A stretch of 64,000 nucleotides of DNA from Daedaleopsis sinensis (lineage: Eukaryota > Basidiomycota > Agaricomycetes > Polyporales > Polyporaceae), in the NCBI GenBank assembly GCA_033807695.1, contig CM066307.1, positions 3,844,001 to 3,908,000 of the forward strand, written 5' to 3'. The stretch's first letter is position 1. The number at the start of each line of letters is the position of its first letter. Under the pieces are notes generated by a model. That model did not search any database. It had not been told where the DNA came from and saw only the letters and a program-made list of their open reading frames with translations. The position numbers were made by a program, and so were the translations under genes. This document shows, piece after piece, positions 44,051-55,697 of the stretch.

Positions 44051-45882
44051 TCAGTCAGAGAGTGCAGAGGCATCCTTGGCATGCGATGTCTCGGTAACAT
44101 CTTCAAGCTCCGGCTGAGATATGTCTTCATAGACCGTGTCCGACATGTCTTCCTCATCGTGTGTCCCGGACACGATGACTGACCCAATTGACCCGACTAC
44201 TCTCTCGAAGACGAGGGAGGATTTGTGCGAGCGCGTTGAGTAGAGATCGGTGGAAGACGTCGAGCCCACAGCCTTCCGCTCAGCGGCCTGGAGATCGAGG
44301 AGGAAGCGCGAGACGAGGATCATCGTGAGTCTGCGACGAGCTCGCTCGTCAGTAAAAACTGCGGTGTCGCGGGATGAGACAAAGACGACGAACGGGTCTG
44401 TGAAGAAGGTTACGATGCTGATGTTCTCCAAGCTGATGTCCAGCTCCTGGAAAGTGCGCGAAATACACTGGTGAGTACTTGGTGAGGAGTCTGAATTGTC
44501 AGCCTCACCGAAAGTAGAGTCAAAGTTAGGTGGAGGGCGTTCAGCGTGAACAGGACGCTGTCGGACCCGGAAAAGCGCAATGTCAGTGCCCGACAATGGT
44601 CACCAGTCGCTCTCGGTGACCCTTACGCAAAGTAGATAGTGCCTGCACGGTCCGGGCAAAGAAACATGAGCACATGGCTGATTAAATAATATTGTTTTTC
44701 GAAAGCATCTTACCATCTCGCAGAAGGACTCCCGTGAATGTCTTCGCCGTGATACCGTTTAGCTCAGACAGCTTGCTGCCTCGCCTGCGGAGGCTCTTCC
44801 AAGTGATGTAGACGAGCAAGACGTCGGCTGCCATGAGACTGGTGCGGGAGATTATTGAGACTGGAAAGTGCGCAACGTGCGCAACGCTCATGAAGGGTAT
44901 GGTAGTGTGTAAGTTGACCTGTAGTACGTACAGCTGCGCGTACGAAAGGAGTAAGAAAAGGGTGCCAAGTACAGACAAAAGCTTTATCGACTCACTTACG
45001 AAAAACGACGGGAGAGGCTGAGATGAAGGACTGGCAGCCTATGATAGGGATCACTTCCCCGGTGATGCCAAAGTGGAATAAACTCTATGAAATGATGCCG
45101 CGGCGGGAAGTTGAGCATGTATAGCCGGAGAACCCAGTGTAAACCCTCACCATATTTATCCCGATGGTGACGGATGAAAGGAGGAATACTAAGATCCCTA
45201 TGAGCGCACTCCTGCTCAGGGCGAACGCTCGCAGAGCCGAGAACACTAGAGATACATCGTTCAAGATTCAATCGTCGTCAGGGGTTCATGACGGCCGTAG
45301 ATCACTGCTAGTGGCACCACTCACCTGCCCAAACCAGGTCGGACAGCATCTCGACGACGAAGATCGCTCGCACGAACCGTGGGCACCTAGCGTCCGAGGG
45401 TGTTAGAGTCAAAGGATAACCGCGTGCTAGTAGCACCTGCTCACGCCTGCGCCCCATGGTCAGCACCACGTCCGAACGTCGGGTCACGACGAGAGTGTTA
45501 CATACTTCGTCAGACATTGATACGAAACTGGTGATGAGGATGGCGGTCTGCCGCGCCAGATAGAAGTACCTGTTCATGTAGAACAGGAGCGCTGCGCCGT
45601 TGACCCCAGACCGCCAGAACAGCTCCACCTCCTGCGTCAGGGTGATGAGATACTCGTATAGAGCTAGGACTGTAACGAAGGGTGAGTGTCCATTATTCAA
45701 TTAAGAAGGAGCAGTCGCCGCACCATAGACAGAGACGCCGCTGTAGTTTTCGATGATCCTAAAGATGAATAGTCAAATGACGTTCAGGGCTATTCACAGT
45801 GTGCGGAAATAGTAGCGACGGACAATGCATTGAACTCGGCGATGATGGCGACCGCGTCGGGACTATCCGCTGGAGAAGACAT
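44051..45882 (-). CDS. DUF6533 multi-pass membrane protein
   Basis: The ATG at 45882 gives MSSPADSPDAVAIIAEFNAL. A donor at GTCCGT joins to IIENYSGVSVY, then VLALYEYLITLTQEVELFWR and LLFYMNRYFYLARQTAILIT, the DUF6533 signature (YEY..TL..E...FW......LFY.NRY). Further segments are CPRFVRAIFVVEML, FALSRSALIGILVFLLSSVT, HFPVSIISRTSLMAADVLLV and LVYITWKSLRRR. The cytoplasmic tail runs to TSHAKDASALSD. About six or seven hydrophobic helices suggest a receptor-like or channel-like role, but the function of this expanded agaricomycete family is unknown. Exon limits around 45.4-45.5 kb are ambiguous because the reading frame is open through the probable intron. Confidence 0.75.
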
Positions 45883-47203
45883 GGCGATAGGGAAGTACGG
45901 AGGGATGCGGTGGCGGGTATTGTCGTTCGGTCACTGGCAGCAACAGACATAGTAGGTGTTATACTTATACGCCCAGCGGAGACCGACCGACCCATGCTGG
46001 AGCGTTATCGCGAAGGTTCGTCTCTCACAGGCTGTGCCGAAGAAGTACCTACAGGAGAATCATTAGCCCTGTGCAGGAAATCCTATTGGGCGATATCCTT
46101 TACGGCATGAATGAGCGCAGCGACTCGGAAGGTCGTGCAGTGCAGTGCGGATATAGAGCGAGATAGAAGGCCGTACTGCTTACCGACCTTTTGACCGTCA
46201 TATCTTCGCAAGCTTGGCATATTCTGGTGCTGCATCAGGGTGGCGTGTGTTGCATTAGGGCTCCCTGCTAGAAAATTAAAAGGATCAAGGAGGGCTTTTC
46301 GTAGACTCAGATCGTCGAGGATGCATGTTCCGTTTATAGAAAGGAAGGTTTGGGAGGGATGCATTGATAAGAACACGGTCTCACGGAGAACTTCTGCCGT
46401 CCAAAGTTACCGAGGCGATCAATGTAAATGGCCATGCGCTACAAGGTTCCGTCAGGAGAACGAGTTGATCTTGTACTATCTAGTGAACTGCTACATCTTG
46501 GGAGGGGGGGACGACGTGTCAACACAGCGGCCTTAAACGTGGGTGATACAGTGACTTACTTCTGAGGCTAGGAAACTGACTCTGTTACCGAAGGTGACAC
46601 GACGATCTGCTTCCAGTAGCATGATTGTGCTTGAGGGCCAAATGAGGCCGGTCACAAACGGCCACGGAAGACGTCCCACACGCGGTGACGATGAGACTTG
46701 AAATGGAATAAGACACTCACCTTGCCCGGCGCGTGCCTCTTAATCGTGCAATGGTACCAAGAGTCGACACATCATGATGGAAGCAGAATGGGCCCTGCTG
46801 TCACAATGGAGGGATCAGCCTCTTTGAACAGCCCGGAGCAGGAGTAACTTACTGAACTTACCGGGACCCGCGGAGGTGGCATTCCCGGCGAGAAGTACAT
46901 ACCAAGTGCTTATGAGCCCCGCCTCGAGCATTGTTATTTTTTGGTTAGGTACAACAATTGAACACGTAGGACACCACTGAACTGTTTATCAATGTCGAAC
47001 TCGAAAGGAAAGAGCTCGCCCAAAAGGCCGTGTATGGCAGTAGCTTTGAACGCATTTACGAGTATTCTGTCGAAGTATATGAACGCAAGTCCAGGTTGAT
47101 AAGGGCGAGAGAACAAAACAAGGAAGGACCAAGGAGAGATTACTCATGGTAAAGAGCATAAGCGAGCAATAAAAGCGAGCCAAAGAAAACAACACACGTG
47201 TGT
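45883..47203. other. Intergenic, possible gene debris
   Basis: About 1.3 kb. A minus-strand ATG near 46930 opens MLEAGLISTWYVLLAGN and is followed by splice-like sites, but no consistent frame could be assembled, so it may be decayed. No feature is called. Confidence 0.35.
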
Positions 47204-47274
47204 TCCGACACGGGGAATCGAACCCCGGGCTATCGCGTGAGAGGCGATAATGTTAGCCACTACACCATATCGGA
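47204..47274 (-). tRNA. tRNA-Glu (anticodon CTC)
   Basis: On the minus strand the 71-nt sequence folds as a cloverleaf. The acceptor stem is TCCGATA with TGTCGGA, and the D arm is around GTGTAGTGGCTAAC. The anticodon stem ATCGC/GCGAT has loop CTCTCAC, placing CTC at positions 34-36. The T arm is CCGGGGTTCGATTCCCCG. Anticodon CTC reads GAG (Glu). No intron is seen, and the 3' CCA is not encoded, as expected for a nuclear gene. Confidence 0.95.
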
Positions 47275-48288
47275 TTATAAGTTGCGTTATAAAGCATTGT
47301 CATTACGCTTTCCAGAACCCCGACGGCGCGGCGAGGCCTGTAACAGTCTGTTGCAGCCCCTTTCGCATCTCCAACTCAAGTCTGCCTATTGCCCAACTAT
47401 TACGATGTTACTTCCAAGCCCAGCGGTCACTACTTCTTAGAGTGATCTCACACGCGAAATATTGGACTACTTATGTACGGGAGATTCTAGACCCTCTTCA
47501 GCTGCCTCGAGCCTTACCCGGATTGCCAGGCTCTGCCAGTGCCTCCCTCTTCTCGGTGTGTGTCTTGCTACAATCGCATATTTCCGCATATTTCCGCCCT
47601 TCGTCTTCGATTCTCGTACTGGCATGGTCTAGAACTCTGATTTCGCTCACAGAAGGCCAGTTGGCCACGAGCCATCGAGGCCACCTGCTCAGCAAGCTAA
47701 TTTTATGTGATGGTCCGACAGCGGCTGTGATGCATACTACACCTTCTCCTTCGACTCCCGTTTGGCCGGTGGACGTTACATCGATGCGCCATTCGTAACA
47801 AGTGACAATCGCTATTGGTGAGTTCCTTCATCTTCGTGGTGGTCGCTACCAACATCTTTCCCCGTAGTGCTTCATCGTAGTATGCACCGCTGGCAAATAA
47901 TGACATCAGTTGATGGACGGTACACAGACGGTGAGTCCATCCCCGTGAGGCGGTCTCATGGGCCTCGAGAATCTGGGCAGGAAGCCCTGTTTGAATGGCA
48001 GCCGTCGAATAATACTCGGCACATGGCCAGACATCCCCGCGTCGGATATTCTCTCCCTGTATGGTGGGCTAGTTGCGTCTGTCTAGTCCGATCCTCAGCC
48101 TTCCACGCGCACAGCGCGGACTAGTTTAGCCGTCGCTGCCACACGACCCCGCGGTATAAAGCTACGCCCCAAGAGCCTCAGAAGAGCCAGCAGAGTTCTA
48201 CTGTCTTCTCCAAGAACCCCTCGCATTCGCTTCATCCGCGGCGCACAACCTCTTTCCTCGCCCACCTCATCCAGATTTCCCCTTCACG
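47275..48288. promoter_or_regulatory. Intergenic region with the cerato-platanin promoter
   Basis: About 1 kb without a supported gene. A TATAAAG box lies at 48155-48161, about 128 bp before the cerato-platanin ATG, followed by a pyrimidine-rich leader (CTTTCCTCGCCCACC). Confidence 0.6.
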
Positions 48289-48705
48289 ATGCAGTTCACG
48301 ACCCTCCTCTTCGCGCTCACCGCGCTCGCCTCCTCCGCACTCGGCGTGACCGTCTCGTACGACGAGACGTACGACAACGCGTCCAACAGTCTCGCGACCG
48401 TCGCGTGCTCCGACGGCGAGAACGGGCTGCTCACCAAGGGCTTCAGCACCTTCGGCTCCCTCCCGCACTTCCCGAACATCGGCGGCGCGGCGGCGGTCGG
48501 CGGCTGGGACTCTGACCAGTGCGGGACGTGCTGGCAGCTGACGTACAAGGGCCGGAGCATCAACGTGCTCGCGGTCGACCACACCGACGCCGGGTTCAAC
48601 ATCGCGCTGGGGGCGATGAACGCGCTCACGAACAACCAGGGCGTTTTCCTCGGCAGGGTTAACGCGACGGCCACGAAGGTCGCGTCGAGCCAGTGCGGCC
48701 TCTAA
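48289..48705 (+). CDS. Cerato-platanin family secreted protein
   Basis: Small secreted cysteine-stabilised protein found on fungal walls and in culture fluid. Members bind chitin oligomers and can be recognised by plants, but this copy's role is not shown by the sequence. Single exon of 138 codons. The signal peptide is MQFTTLLFALTALASSALG. The mature part starts VTVSYDETYDNASNSL and carries the family's four cysteines (VACSDGENG, DQCGTCWQLTY, SQCGL end) and the motifs GFSTFGSLPHFPNIGG and VDHTDAGFNIA. The length is usual. There is strong GC3 bias, so a long antisense ORF exists on the other strand and is a shadow. Confidence 0.95.
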   Translation: MQFTTLLFALTALASSALGVTVSYDETYDNASNSLATVACSDGENGLLTKGFSTFGSLPHFPNIGGAAAVGGWDSDQCGTCWQLTYKGRSINVLAVDHTDAGFNIALGAMNALTNNQGVFLGRVNATATKVASSQCGL

Positions 48706-49310
48706 ATATGACCTTGGTATGTCCCTCGATGGGTTGCGCATTGACTGATAGCTGACGCAAAAGGCTTTGCTTGCGTAGCTGCACAGTTCTCCCTCATACG
48801 AAACATGATCGCGCCAGTGACGGACTTCATGGACTACTTACTCCTGACTTACTCACGGACATTCTCGGACACACATGTCATCGTCATCACGGACTTGATT
48901 GTGCAATAGTGCTGTGTCGTTGTATCATTGTTGTACTCATAATACCAGAATGTTGGACGTTGACTCGGAGTCGTTCCGACTGGGGAGGGGATACTATCCG
49001 ATATTGATCGTACGCGTCGCTCGTCGAGACTCGATAGTCGTCGATACTAAGAACTCAGACGATCCGATCCTCCAAGTTGAACCGAACCGAACCGTGTGAG
49101 CGGGCACTGCTTGAGCCAGTAAGTACGCGTCAGTGAGCGCTAGCCCTTTCTCCTTCAAACTGCAGCTTGCCAAGGTTGAACGTTTTAATCGGACGTAACT
49201 AGCGAACCCCAGGTAGTTATCCTCCAGCATAGTGAGTATGTCAGGGTGGATACAGTTGAACGTGTATGGGCAGCGCTCACACGGTTCTTTGCAGTTTAGT
49301 CGACGTAACA

Positions 49311-50428
49311 ATGTCGGTCAATGATGCCAGTACGATGGTCACCGACGACGCTGAGTCGGGCTCGACTACCACCTCGACCGTGACCCTAGCAGCTGTGGAC
49401 GCGATCCAGCGTAGCGCAGAAGTATGGTTCGACGACGGGAACGTGGTTGTTGTTGCCCAAAGCACCGCCTTCCGGTTTCACAAGGGCGTTCTCTCCCACC
49501 ACTCCGTCGTCTTCAAAGACCTGTTTACGGTCCCGCAGCCTCCAAGTCCGCCATCGATGCTGGATGGTGGGGCCTCCGAGTCTACTGAGACGATGGACGG
49601 CTGTCCCGTCGTGCGGGTCTCCGACTCGAGCTACGATTTCCGCGAGCTACTTCTTGCAATATATGAAGGTGTAAAGCAAGTACTAGTTCTGTTGATTGAG
49701 TGATGCTCATACATATGGATACCGCCATGTCTGACTGAGATTCACCGTGCAGCTTTCTACATCCAGAGAGGGGTAAGGCCATCGCATTTCCTAAGCTCGC
49801 CGCGCTCGCGCGTCTCAGCCACAAGTACCAGCTCGACGACCTCCTTGAGGCTGTCCTTTGCCGGCTGCGCGCCGTCTTCACGACGGACTTCAAACTCTGG
49901 CCTGCGACAGACGAACTCCGCGAAAGCATCATACCCGGAGTCGACGAGTGCGCGATAGAGGCAGTCAACCTCCTGCGGATCCTCGGCAGGACGGACATGC
50001 TCCGCGTCGCGCTCTACTGTTGCTGTCAGCTCACACCGGAGGAGCTAGTGATGGGCGTCGACCGCTACGATGAAACCCCCGAGCGACTGACGAGCGCCGA
50101 TCTTATCCGCTGTCTGAACGCTCAGAAAACGCTCCGGGACGAAAACATCGCGATCGCGTTCCGCTACCTCGAAGAGGCCGCGCCGAGCGACGGCTGCCCC
50201 CAACCGGGTCTGTGCGCTGCGGTCATCGAGGCAAACAAACGGTTCATGAAGAGGCACTTTGCAATCATCGTGCACTGTAACGCTCTAGCTCAGAGCGCTA
50301 GCACTGATGATCTATGTAGCTCCTGTGTTGCCCATTGGAATATTCGCATGTTGGAGATGCGGAAGGAAGTGTGGGACGAACTCCCAGATATATTTGACTT
50401 GGTAGAATATGACTGGGTAGTTGATTGA
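49311..50428 (+). CDS. BTB/POZ domain protein 1
   Basis: The ATG at 49311 (MSVNDASTMVTDDAE) precedes a BTB fold: AEVWFDDGNVVVVAQSTAFR, FHKGVLSHHSVVFKDLF, DGCPVVRVSDSSYDFRELLL. An intron after IYEG leads to FPKLAALARLSHKYQLDDLL, ECAIEAVNLLRILGRTDML and a C-terminal half with CSSCVAHWNIRMLEMRKEVW, including Cys pairs. It is typical of the expanded agaricomycete BTB family, with probable protein-protein or Cul3 adaptor roles (family knowledge). A further short 3' exon after an intron at about 50419-50460 is possible. Confidence 0.82.
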
Positions 50429-50636
50429 GCATCAGGATCTCACTAACGTTGCATTGATAGGGCAGAGTTTGACTGGACTCGATACGTTCTACCCGTTCCA
50501 AACCCTGCTATCTCGACTCAACTTCAATTTCATGAGTACTGTTACACCATAGCCCATATGCAAACGACAGAAAGAGTAATGTACCAGATAAGTATCAAGA
50601 CATAGCACGTCCGAGCTCGTCCAAGGCATACAAGAC

Positions 50637-52591
50637 TTACAAAACCTCCGTGAACCGACTCTCGCCCTGCACGGCCCCGCCCTCGTGCTCCCCGTGATCA
50701 CCAGCGGGCACATGTGGCGGTCGTCCCTCAGGAGCCTTCTCCTGCTGGCGCTTGCTCGGCCGCCTCGACACGTTCGCACCGTCGCCGCCGCCAGTCCCGG
50801 CCTTCTTGTCGACCTGCAGCAACAATCGTCTGTCAGCCCCCCTTCCGCAGCGATGGCAAGCGAACGCCGCTTACAGGGTAGCCATTCGCGCCGTACTCCA
50901 TCTCCCGCGCAGTCACGCCGTGCCCGTGGTTCGAGTACTCGGGCGGACCCGCCTCCTCCTCGGTCGTGTCGCGCGCCTCGACGTACGCGTCGTCCTCCTC
51001 GTCCTGCTCCTCTTCGACGCTCGAGCCCTCGTCCTCCGTGTCCCCGACGCCGTCGTCCTCGCTCGTGTAGCCCGCCGCGCGCACGGCGGCCGCGACCGGG
51101 CCGGAGCGCTCCATCTGCTCGCTCGCGACGAGGTACCGCGCGCAGAGCATCCGCACGTCGTTCCACCACTCCATCATGTCGTCATGCGAGCGCGCGCGGA
51201 ACGCCCACGCGCGCCCGCTGGCCCCCTTCCCGAGGCGGAAGGAGTCGCGGAGGCCGCGGAGGGAGCCCGAGTGCTGCGCGCCCGTGCCATCCTTGCGCTC
51301 CTCGATGTGGAACTTGTGGCTCTTCCCGCTCGCGGACGACGGCGGGCCCAGCGTGCACATGGGCAGGAAGAGGCTGAACAGCGGGCGGTCGGCCACCGCG
51401 GGGTCGGACGAGGCGTACTCGTGCAGGAAGCCGGCGGGGGTGAGGACGTAGTAGGCCTCGCGGTACGTGCGCGTGTAGCGCTTCTTGCGCTCGAGCATCC
51501 CGGTGTGGACGGGGATGACGCTCGGATCGTCCTTGCTGGGGTAGTTAATCACGTTCGGGTCGCGGAGGGGAGTCTCTGGGTCGATAAGGTGGTCTTCGCG
51601 GGCAGCAAACGAGATCCACTCGCGGTCGGGTGGCAGTGCAGACATGTCGCGCTGGAGGTTGTTCCATATGTCGCCGACGCTGCTATCCATTCGAGAACGC
51701 CATTCGGCGAACATTGCCCATGCGGATTGGAGTGCTTGGATGAGAGAAGCCTCGAACATGGCAGAGGAGGCCTGTGTGAGTAGCAGGGACTTCTGGAGAG
51801 CGTTCTCAGTGTGGACCTGTTTGACGAGCTGGCGGGCGACGACTTGGTTGGCGACGTAGGGATCTGATCTCGCGGTCACTTGCAGGGGAGTGTTCTTCAA
51901 GATGGAGACATTGGTTCCCAGGTCACCGATAAGTTTCGCGGAGAGCTCTCGCTCTTTGGCGACTGACGTAGCTAACTTTCCAGTGTCGTTTTGGATGTTC
52001 TGAAGACACGAGTGTGAGTCCAGTGTTGTCCAGCAACGTTTGATTTCGAAAGGGAAGACAATCTCGCATAAACGGCAGAGGCTCGGAACATACCTTTATA
52101 TGAGCTTTGATCTCAGCCCTCAGCTTCTGAAGGTGCTGCACGATCGAACCGTCGACGGTGCGGCCCAGATTTGCATGTTGGTCGGCGATTGCGCGAGTCT
52201 TGTCACGCACGCCGTAGAAGACATCCTGTATTCCGGCTAAGAGCGTGATAGCGTTATGAGAGTCCGTGCAACGCACCTGAAGTCCACCCTCGCCCAAAAA
52301 CTGGTTGCCAGCCCTGAATGGGACCTGGATGACGGCGGCGAGCTTCGTCATCTCGCGCGCGACATTGTTCTCGATGTCGGCGATGCCCTCAAAGTACGCG
52401 ATGAGCTGCTTGACGATGGCCTTCCACGCGTTGAAGCGTTCGATAAGGATGTCGGACGGGCGGAGGTCCTGGGGCGCGATGCTCTTCTTGATGAGGGACT
52501 GGCTGCGGGAGACGGTCGAGCCGTGTCTGCTGTGTCTGCTGGCGGGACGAGAGATGGACGCTGCGCGGGAGATGGAGACTGTTTCGTTCAT
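50637..52591 (-). CDS. SLM1/SLM2-type PH-domain protein (TORC2 effector)
   Basis: In yeast the Slm proteins bind PI(4,5)P2 at eisosomes and bring substrates to TORC2. The ATG at 52591 gives MNETVSISRAASISRPASRH. A BAR-like helical region follows across three exons (DLRPSDILIERFNAWKAIVK, QLIAYFEGIADIENNVARE, GSIVQHLQKLRAEIKAHIK, SSAMFEASLIQALQSAWAMF). The PH domain starts near HTGMLERKKRYTRTYREAYY and ends near ARSHDDMMEWWNDVRMLCAR. The acidic tail contains GYTSEDDGVGDTEDEGSSVE. The last exon (VDKKAGTGGGDGANV to RFTEVL) is joined after an intron at about 50826-50890. About 590 residues are estimated. Confidence 0.88.
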
Positions 52592-52889
52592 GGCGGTTGA
52601 GAGGAAGTTGGGGATGGGGGCGCAGAGGGGCGGGGTGGATATAAGTATGAGGGGGTCGCGACGGGCGTTTGTCGCCCGGTACGGTCTGACGTCACCGCCT
52701 ATACCATTTCTGCCATCTGGTGGGTCATCAAATTGACCACAAGCGTGCCTCACGGAGGTAGGTTACCGTTGTGCTAATACTAATGGTACTGTGCTGTAAG
52801 ACTAAGTACTAGTATGTATATCGACATGATCAACTACCACTCGCGAGAGGATGAGTACAGTACCGCAGCTCAAATACAAAGTCAACCTA
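52592..52889. other. Short intergenic region
   Basis: 298 bp between the SLM1-type start and the BTB gene 2 stop. Nothing recognised beyond the promoter position. Confidence 0.4.
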
Positions 52890-54053
52890 CTATACAACCG
52901 CGTTGATCGAAGCCGCAATCTGCTCCCAAGTCTTCTCGTACAAATCACATTGGCCGATGGAAGTCAGTCGCACCCAGCATGGAGGACATATGTCACTGCG
53001 CTTCCTACGTATAGCGTCAGGTAACTTCGACCAGCCGCTCAATCGGATGAAAATATCTGTTCGAGCTTGTACGAAAAATCTCTCCTTCTCGAACTCCAGG
53101 GCCATTTCCTCAAAAACTATCTGGCACTGCTGCTTTTGAGTACACCGGCTGAGAGGAGAGTCCGAGTCAAGAGATGCACGGAGAAATGTAAGGTGTGATG
53201 CAAGAAGGTCCTTTACGAGCTCGTAGGATTTCTCGTGTATGGCCGGAATAGCACGGATGCACCGCATGTAGTCTTCGTCGGATAGCCGTTCCAACTCTCC
53301 GTCCTCTCGACAGACACCGTTTCGCAGATGTAGGGGATCTCCGATGCAGCAGAGGAAGATAGCGAAAGGTACCCATTTGGGACGGCCGAGGAATCGTGCG
53401 AGATTGACCGCTTGTGTGGCGTGGCTCAGCTCTACTTTAACCTCAGCCAGATACTCCACTGTTCTCCACAGGGTCGACCAATCGCAGTCATAGCGCGGAG
53501 AGAACCCGCCGATCTCCATGTAGGTTGCTGCATCCGTAGGGAGCCTGACGAAGAACTTTTCCAGCCGACCGGCCGCGGCTGTAACGATCTCTTCCGCCTG
53601 GTATTTGTGGGCAACGCGGACAATCGCGGCCAGAGTATCGAATGGAGTTGGGTTCGACCTGAACAGAGCCTTATTGGACTCGGACGGCTGAAGTAGGTGG
53701 ACGCTAACCATGGCATGGTCAGCTATGACGACATGCAGCTGAACCTATGAACAGAAAGGAAGGATATATACTCACCAGAAGCTCGACTGAGTTACCGCCG
53801 AGAGGAAATGGCGCATCTGGATCGCGGAGTCCTGGAGGCGGACCACCGGACATCCGTCCATGATATCCGCGTCAGGCTCCGAATTGCCTTGGGGTAGGGT
53901 GAAAAGGTCCTTGAAAACGGGAGACACGGAAGAGAGGAGGCCTTTGTAGACGCGGAAAGCGACCGCCTCGGCGACGAGGACGATGTTCCCGTCCTCGAGC
54001 CAGATCTCATCTTTCTTGACTTCGTGGAGGGGTACGTGTTCGATAGTGGCCAT
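52890..54053 (-). CDS. BTB/POZ domain protein 2
   Basis: The ATG at 54053 (MATIEHVPLHEVKKDEIW) starts a BTB fold: IWLEDGNIVLVAEAVAFRVY, GLLSSVSPVFKDLFTLPQ, DGCPVVRLQDSAIQMRHFLS. The intron joins SSF to VHLLQPSESNKALF (acceptor at GGTTAG). The second part carries FDTLAAIVRVAHKYQAEEIV, WVPFAIFLCCIGDPLHLRNG, EDGELERLSDEDYMRCIRA and a Cys-containing end (DICPPCWVRLT). Two exons were found. It shares layout and motifs with the neighbouring BTB gene 3, and the same orientation suggests tandem duplication. Confidence 0.88.
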
Positions 54054-54646
54054 GTCTCGGCAGGCGGATCTGCAGGGATCTGTTGGCCTGCGGCATAGAG
54101 AATGAATTATGAGACGATGATTAGCTCGCGAATCGTTAATAGTAGTTAGCACATACGTAACGTCGTTGTCTGCCCGACGAGACTCTTGGGACAAGCGATG
54201 CAATGAGCGAGACAACGAGGAGGACTTACAGATGGGGCAGCGGTCTGTTATATCGCCCGTGGTGCCAGTGTGTGCTGCGGCAGCGAAGCTGCTGAGACCT
54301 CGTGCCGACCTCGTGCCAACCTCGTGCCGTTGAGACGCACCATGCACCGTAAGTACTCCCAAGGTCAACGAACTGGAGATGCGAGGATGCGTTGTGACAC
54401 ATACAGTCTGTATCGCGTGAACAGGCGGGAACGCCAGGAACCGCCTTGAAAATGAGAACGACATAGTATTCGATCAAGCCGCGAGAACTTGAATCAATCT
54501 CTAAGAATGTCAAGATAGAATGCTGTAATGAACGATAGCGGACTGGCGGCTGTGAAACATTTAGAATTCACGGTAAGATGACATAAGGATGCGCAGTGCA
54601 TACCATCATTCCAACGCGTGCTGTTCACGCGTCCGCCCTCTGATTC
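54054..54646. other. Intergenic between BTB genes 2 and 3
   Basis: About 590 bp. It includes a short direct repeat of CGTGCC(A/G)ACCT near 54301-54325. No gene was recognised. Confidence 0.4.
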
Positions 54647-55697
54647 CTAGGAGAAGTAAGAGCCCAATCGCTGGTAGGATGGAGCATCCTGGCAGAGATC
54701 CCTTCCCCAACTAAATAAGCAGACACCGCAGTTCCAGCAAAGGCCTTCCTCGAGCAGTCCGTCATTCGCGATCATGGCCTCCAGTGTAGTGCGAATCCCC
54801 TGCTCAGCCCAGGCTTTAAGGTGTGCCTCTAACAACGCCTGCACCCGCTTCTTGCACCGATCATCGAGGTTGCCAAAGCGGCAACTGCTAAACGTTTCAG
54901 CCCGCGTGACATCGTATGTGTCTACGATAGTCTTGCGGTAAGCTTCCGAGAGGCGGGGAATGGTGTTCATACATTGTTCGAAATCCTCATCGGAGAGTCG
55001 TTCGACGTAGCCGTCGGCGCGTGCCACGCCGTTCCGAAGCTTGGTGGGCCCGCATGTGCAGCAGAGGAACAGAGCTTCAGGGAGAAGGGGTTTTTTGATG
55101 AGACGGGAAAGGTTGACGAACTCGAAGGAATTCTCTGGCTCGAACTCGATCGCTTCCGCGAAGTCCGGCCAAAACACGCAAAGTGGTTCTACACGATCCG
55201 TGAGTGTCTCAACGATACGAGAGTAGGCGTCTTCGACGATTTCAGTAGCCCCGTATTTGTGCGCGATACGGATGATGGCAGCCACGGTGGAGAATGGATA
55301 TCTGCAGACGACAAGAGCTCAGTCCATCCGTTGGCGGGGGGCGTGCGAAAAGGGGCGGCAAACCTGTTACTGTTTTGCCAGTTCGTTTTCAATGACCTAT
55401 GGGAGCAGCGCGTGTCAGCTAGATGTGTGGCACGAACAGTAAGCCGACATACTCGGTCTTGCCCTCGGTCAGGAAGCGGAGAAAATGCTTAAGGTCGGAA
55501 GAGCTGTCATGCTGGAGGTGGACGACAGGGCACCCGTCTGCCATCTCGTCGGAATGGGCGTCCTCAAACATGCTCGCGAACACCGGAGAGACTCGTGTGA
55601 GGAGGTATTTTGGGATACGAAACGCGGTCTCGTCGTCGGCCACGAGAACCACGAATCCTGTGTCGAACCAAAGTTCCTGGTCTTGCTTGTATGCCAT
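54647..55697 (-). CDS. BTB/POZ domain protein 3
   Basis: The ATG at 55697 (MAYKQDQELWFDTGFVVLVA) opens a BTB fold with AFRIPKYLLTRVSPVFASMF, DGCPVVHLQHDSSSDLKHFL. An intron after EGKTE (donor GTATGT, acceptor CTGCAG) leads to YPFSTVAAIIRIAHKYGATE. Later stretches are ALFLCCTCGPTKLRNGVARA and YVERLSDEDFEQCMNTIPRL, ending CWNCGVCLFSWGRDLC...GSYFS. It parallels BTB gene 2 in both halves (LFLCC..G....LRNGV, (E/Y)..ERLSDEDF/Y..C). Confidence 0.88.

Noticed and set aside
46740..46930. Possible second DUF6533 or other gene on the minus strand
   Set aside because: Splice-like sites exist but every joined frame meets an early stop.
48232..48741. 169-codon minus-strand ORF
   Set aside because: Shadow of the cerato-platanin gene caused by its GC-rich third positions.
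50489..51783. Large plus- and minus-strand ORFs over the SLM1-type gene
   Set aside because: Arg/Ser/Pro-rich shadows of the PH-domain exon; no domain content.
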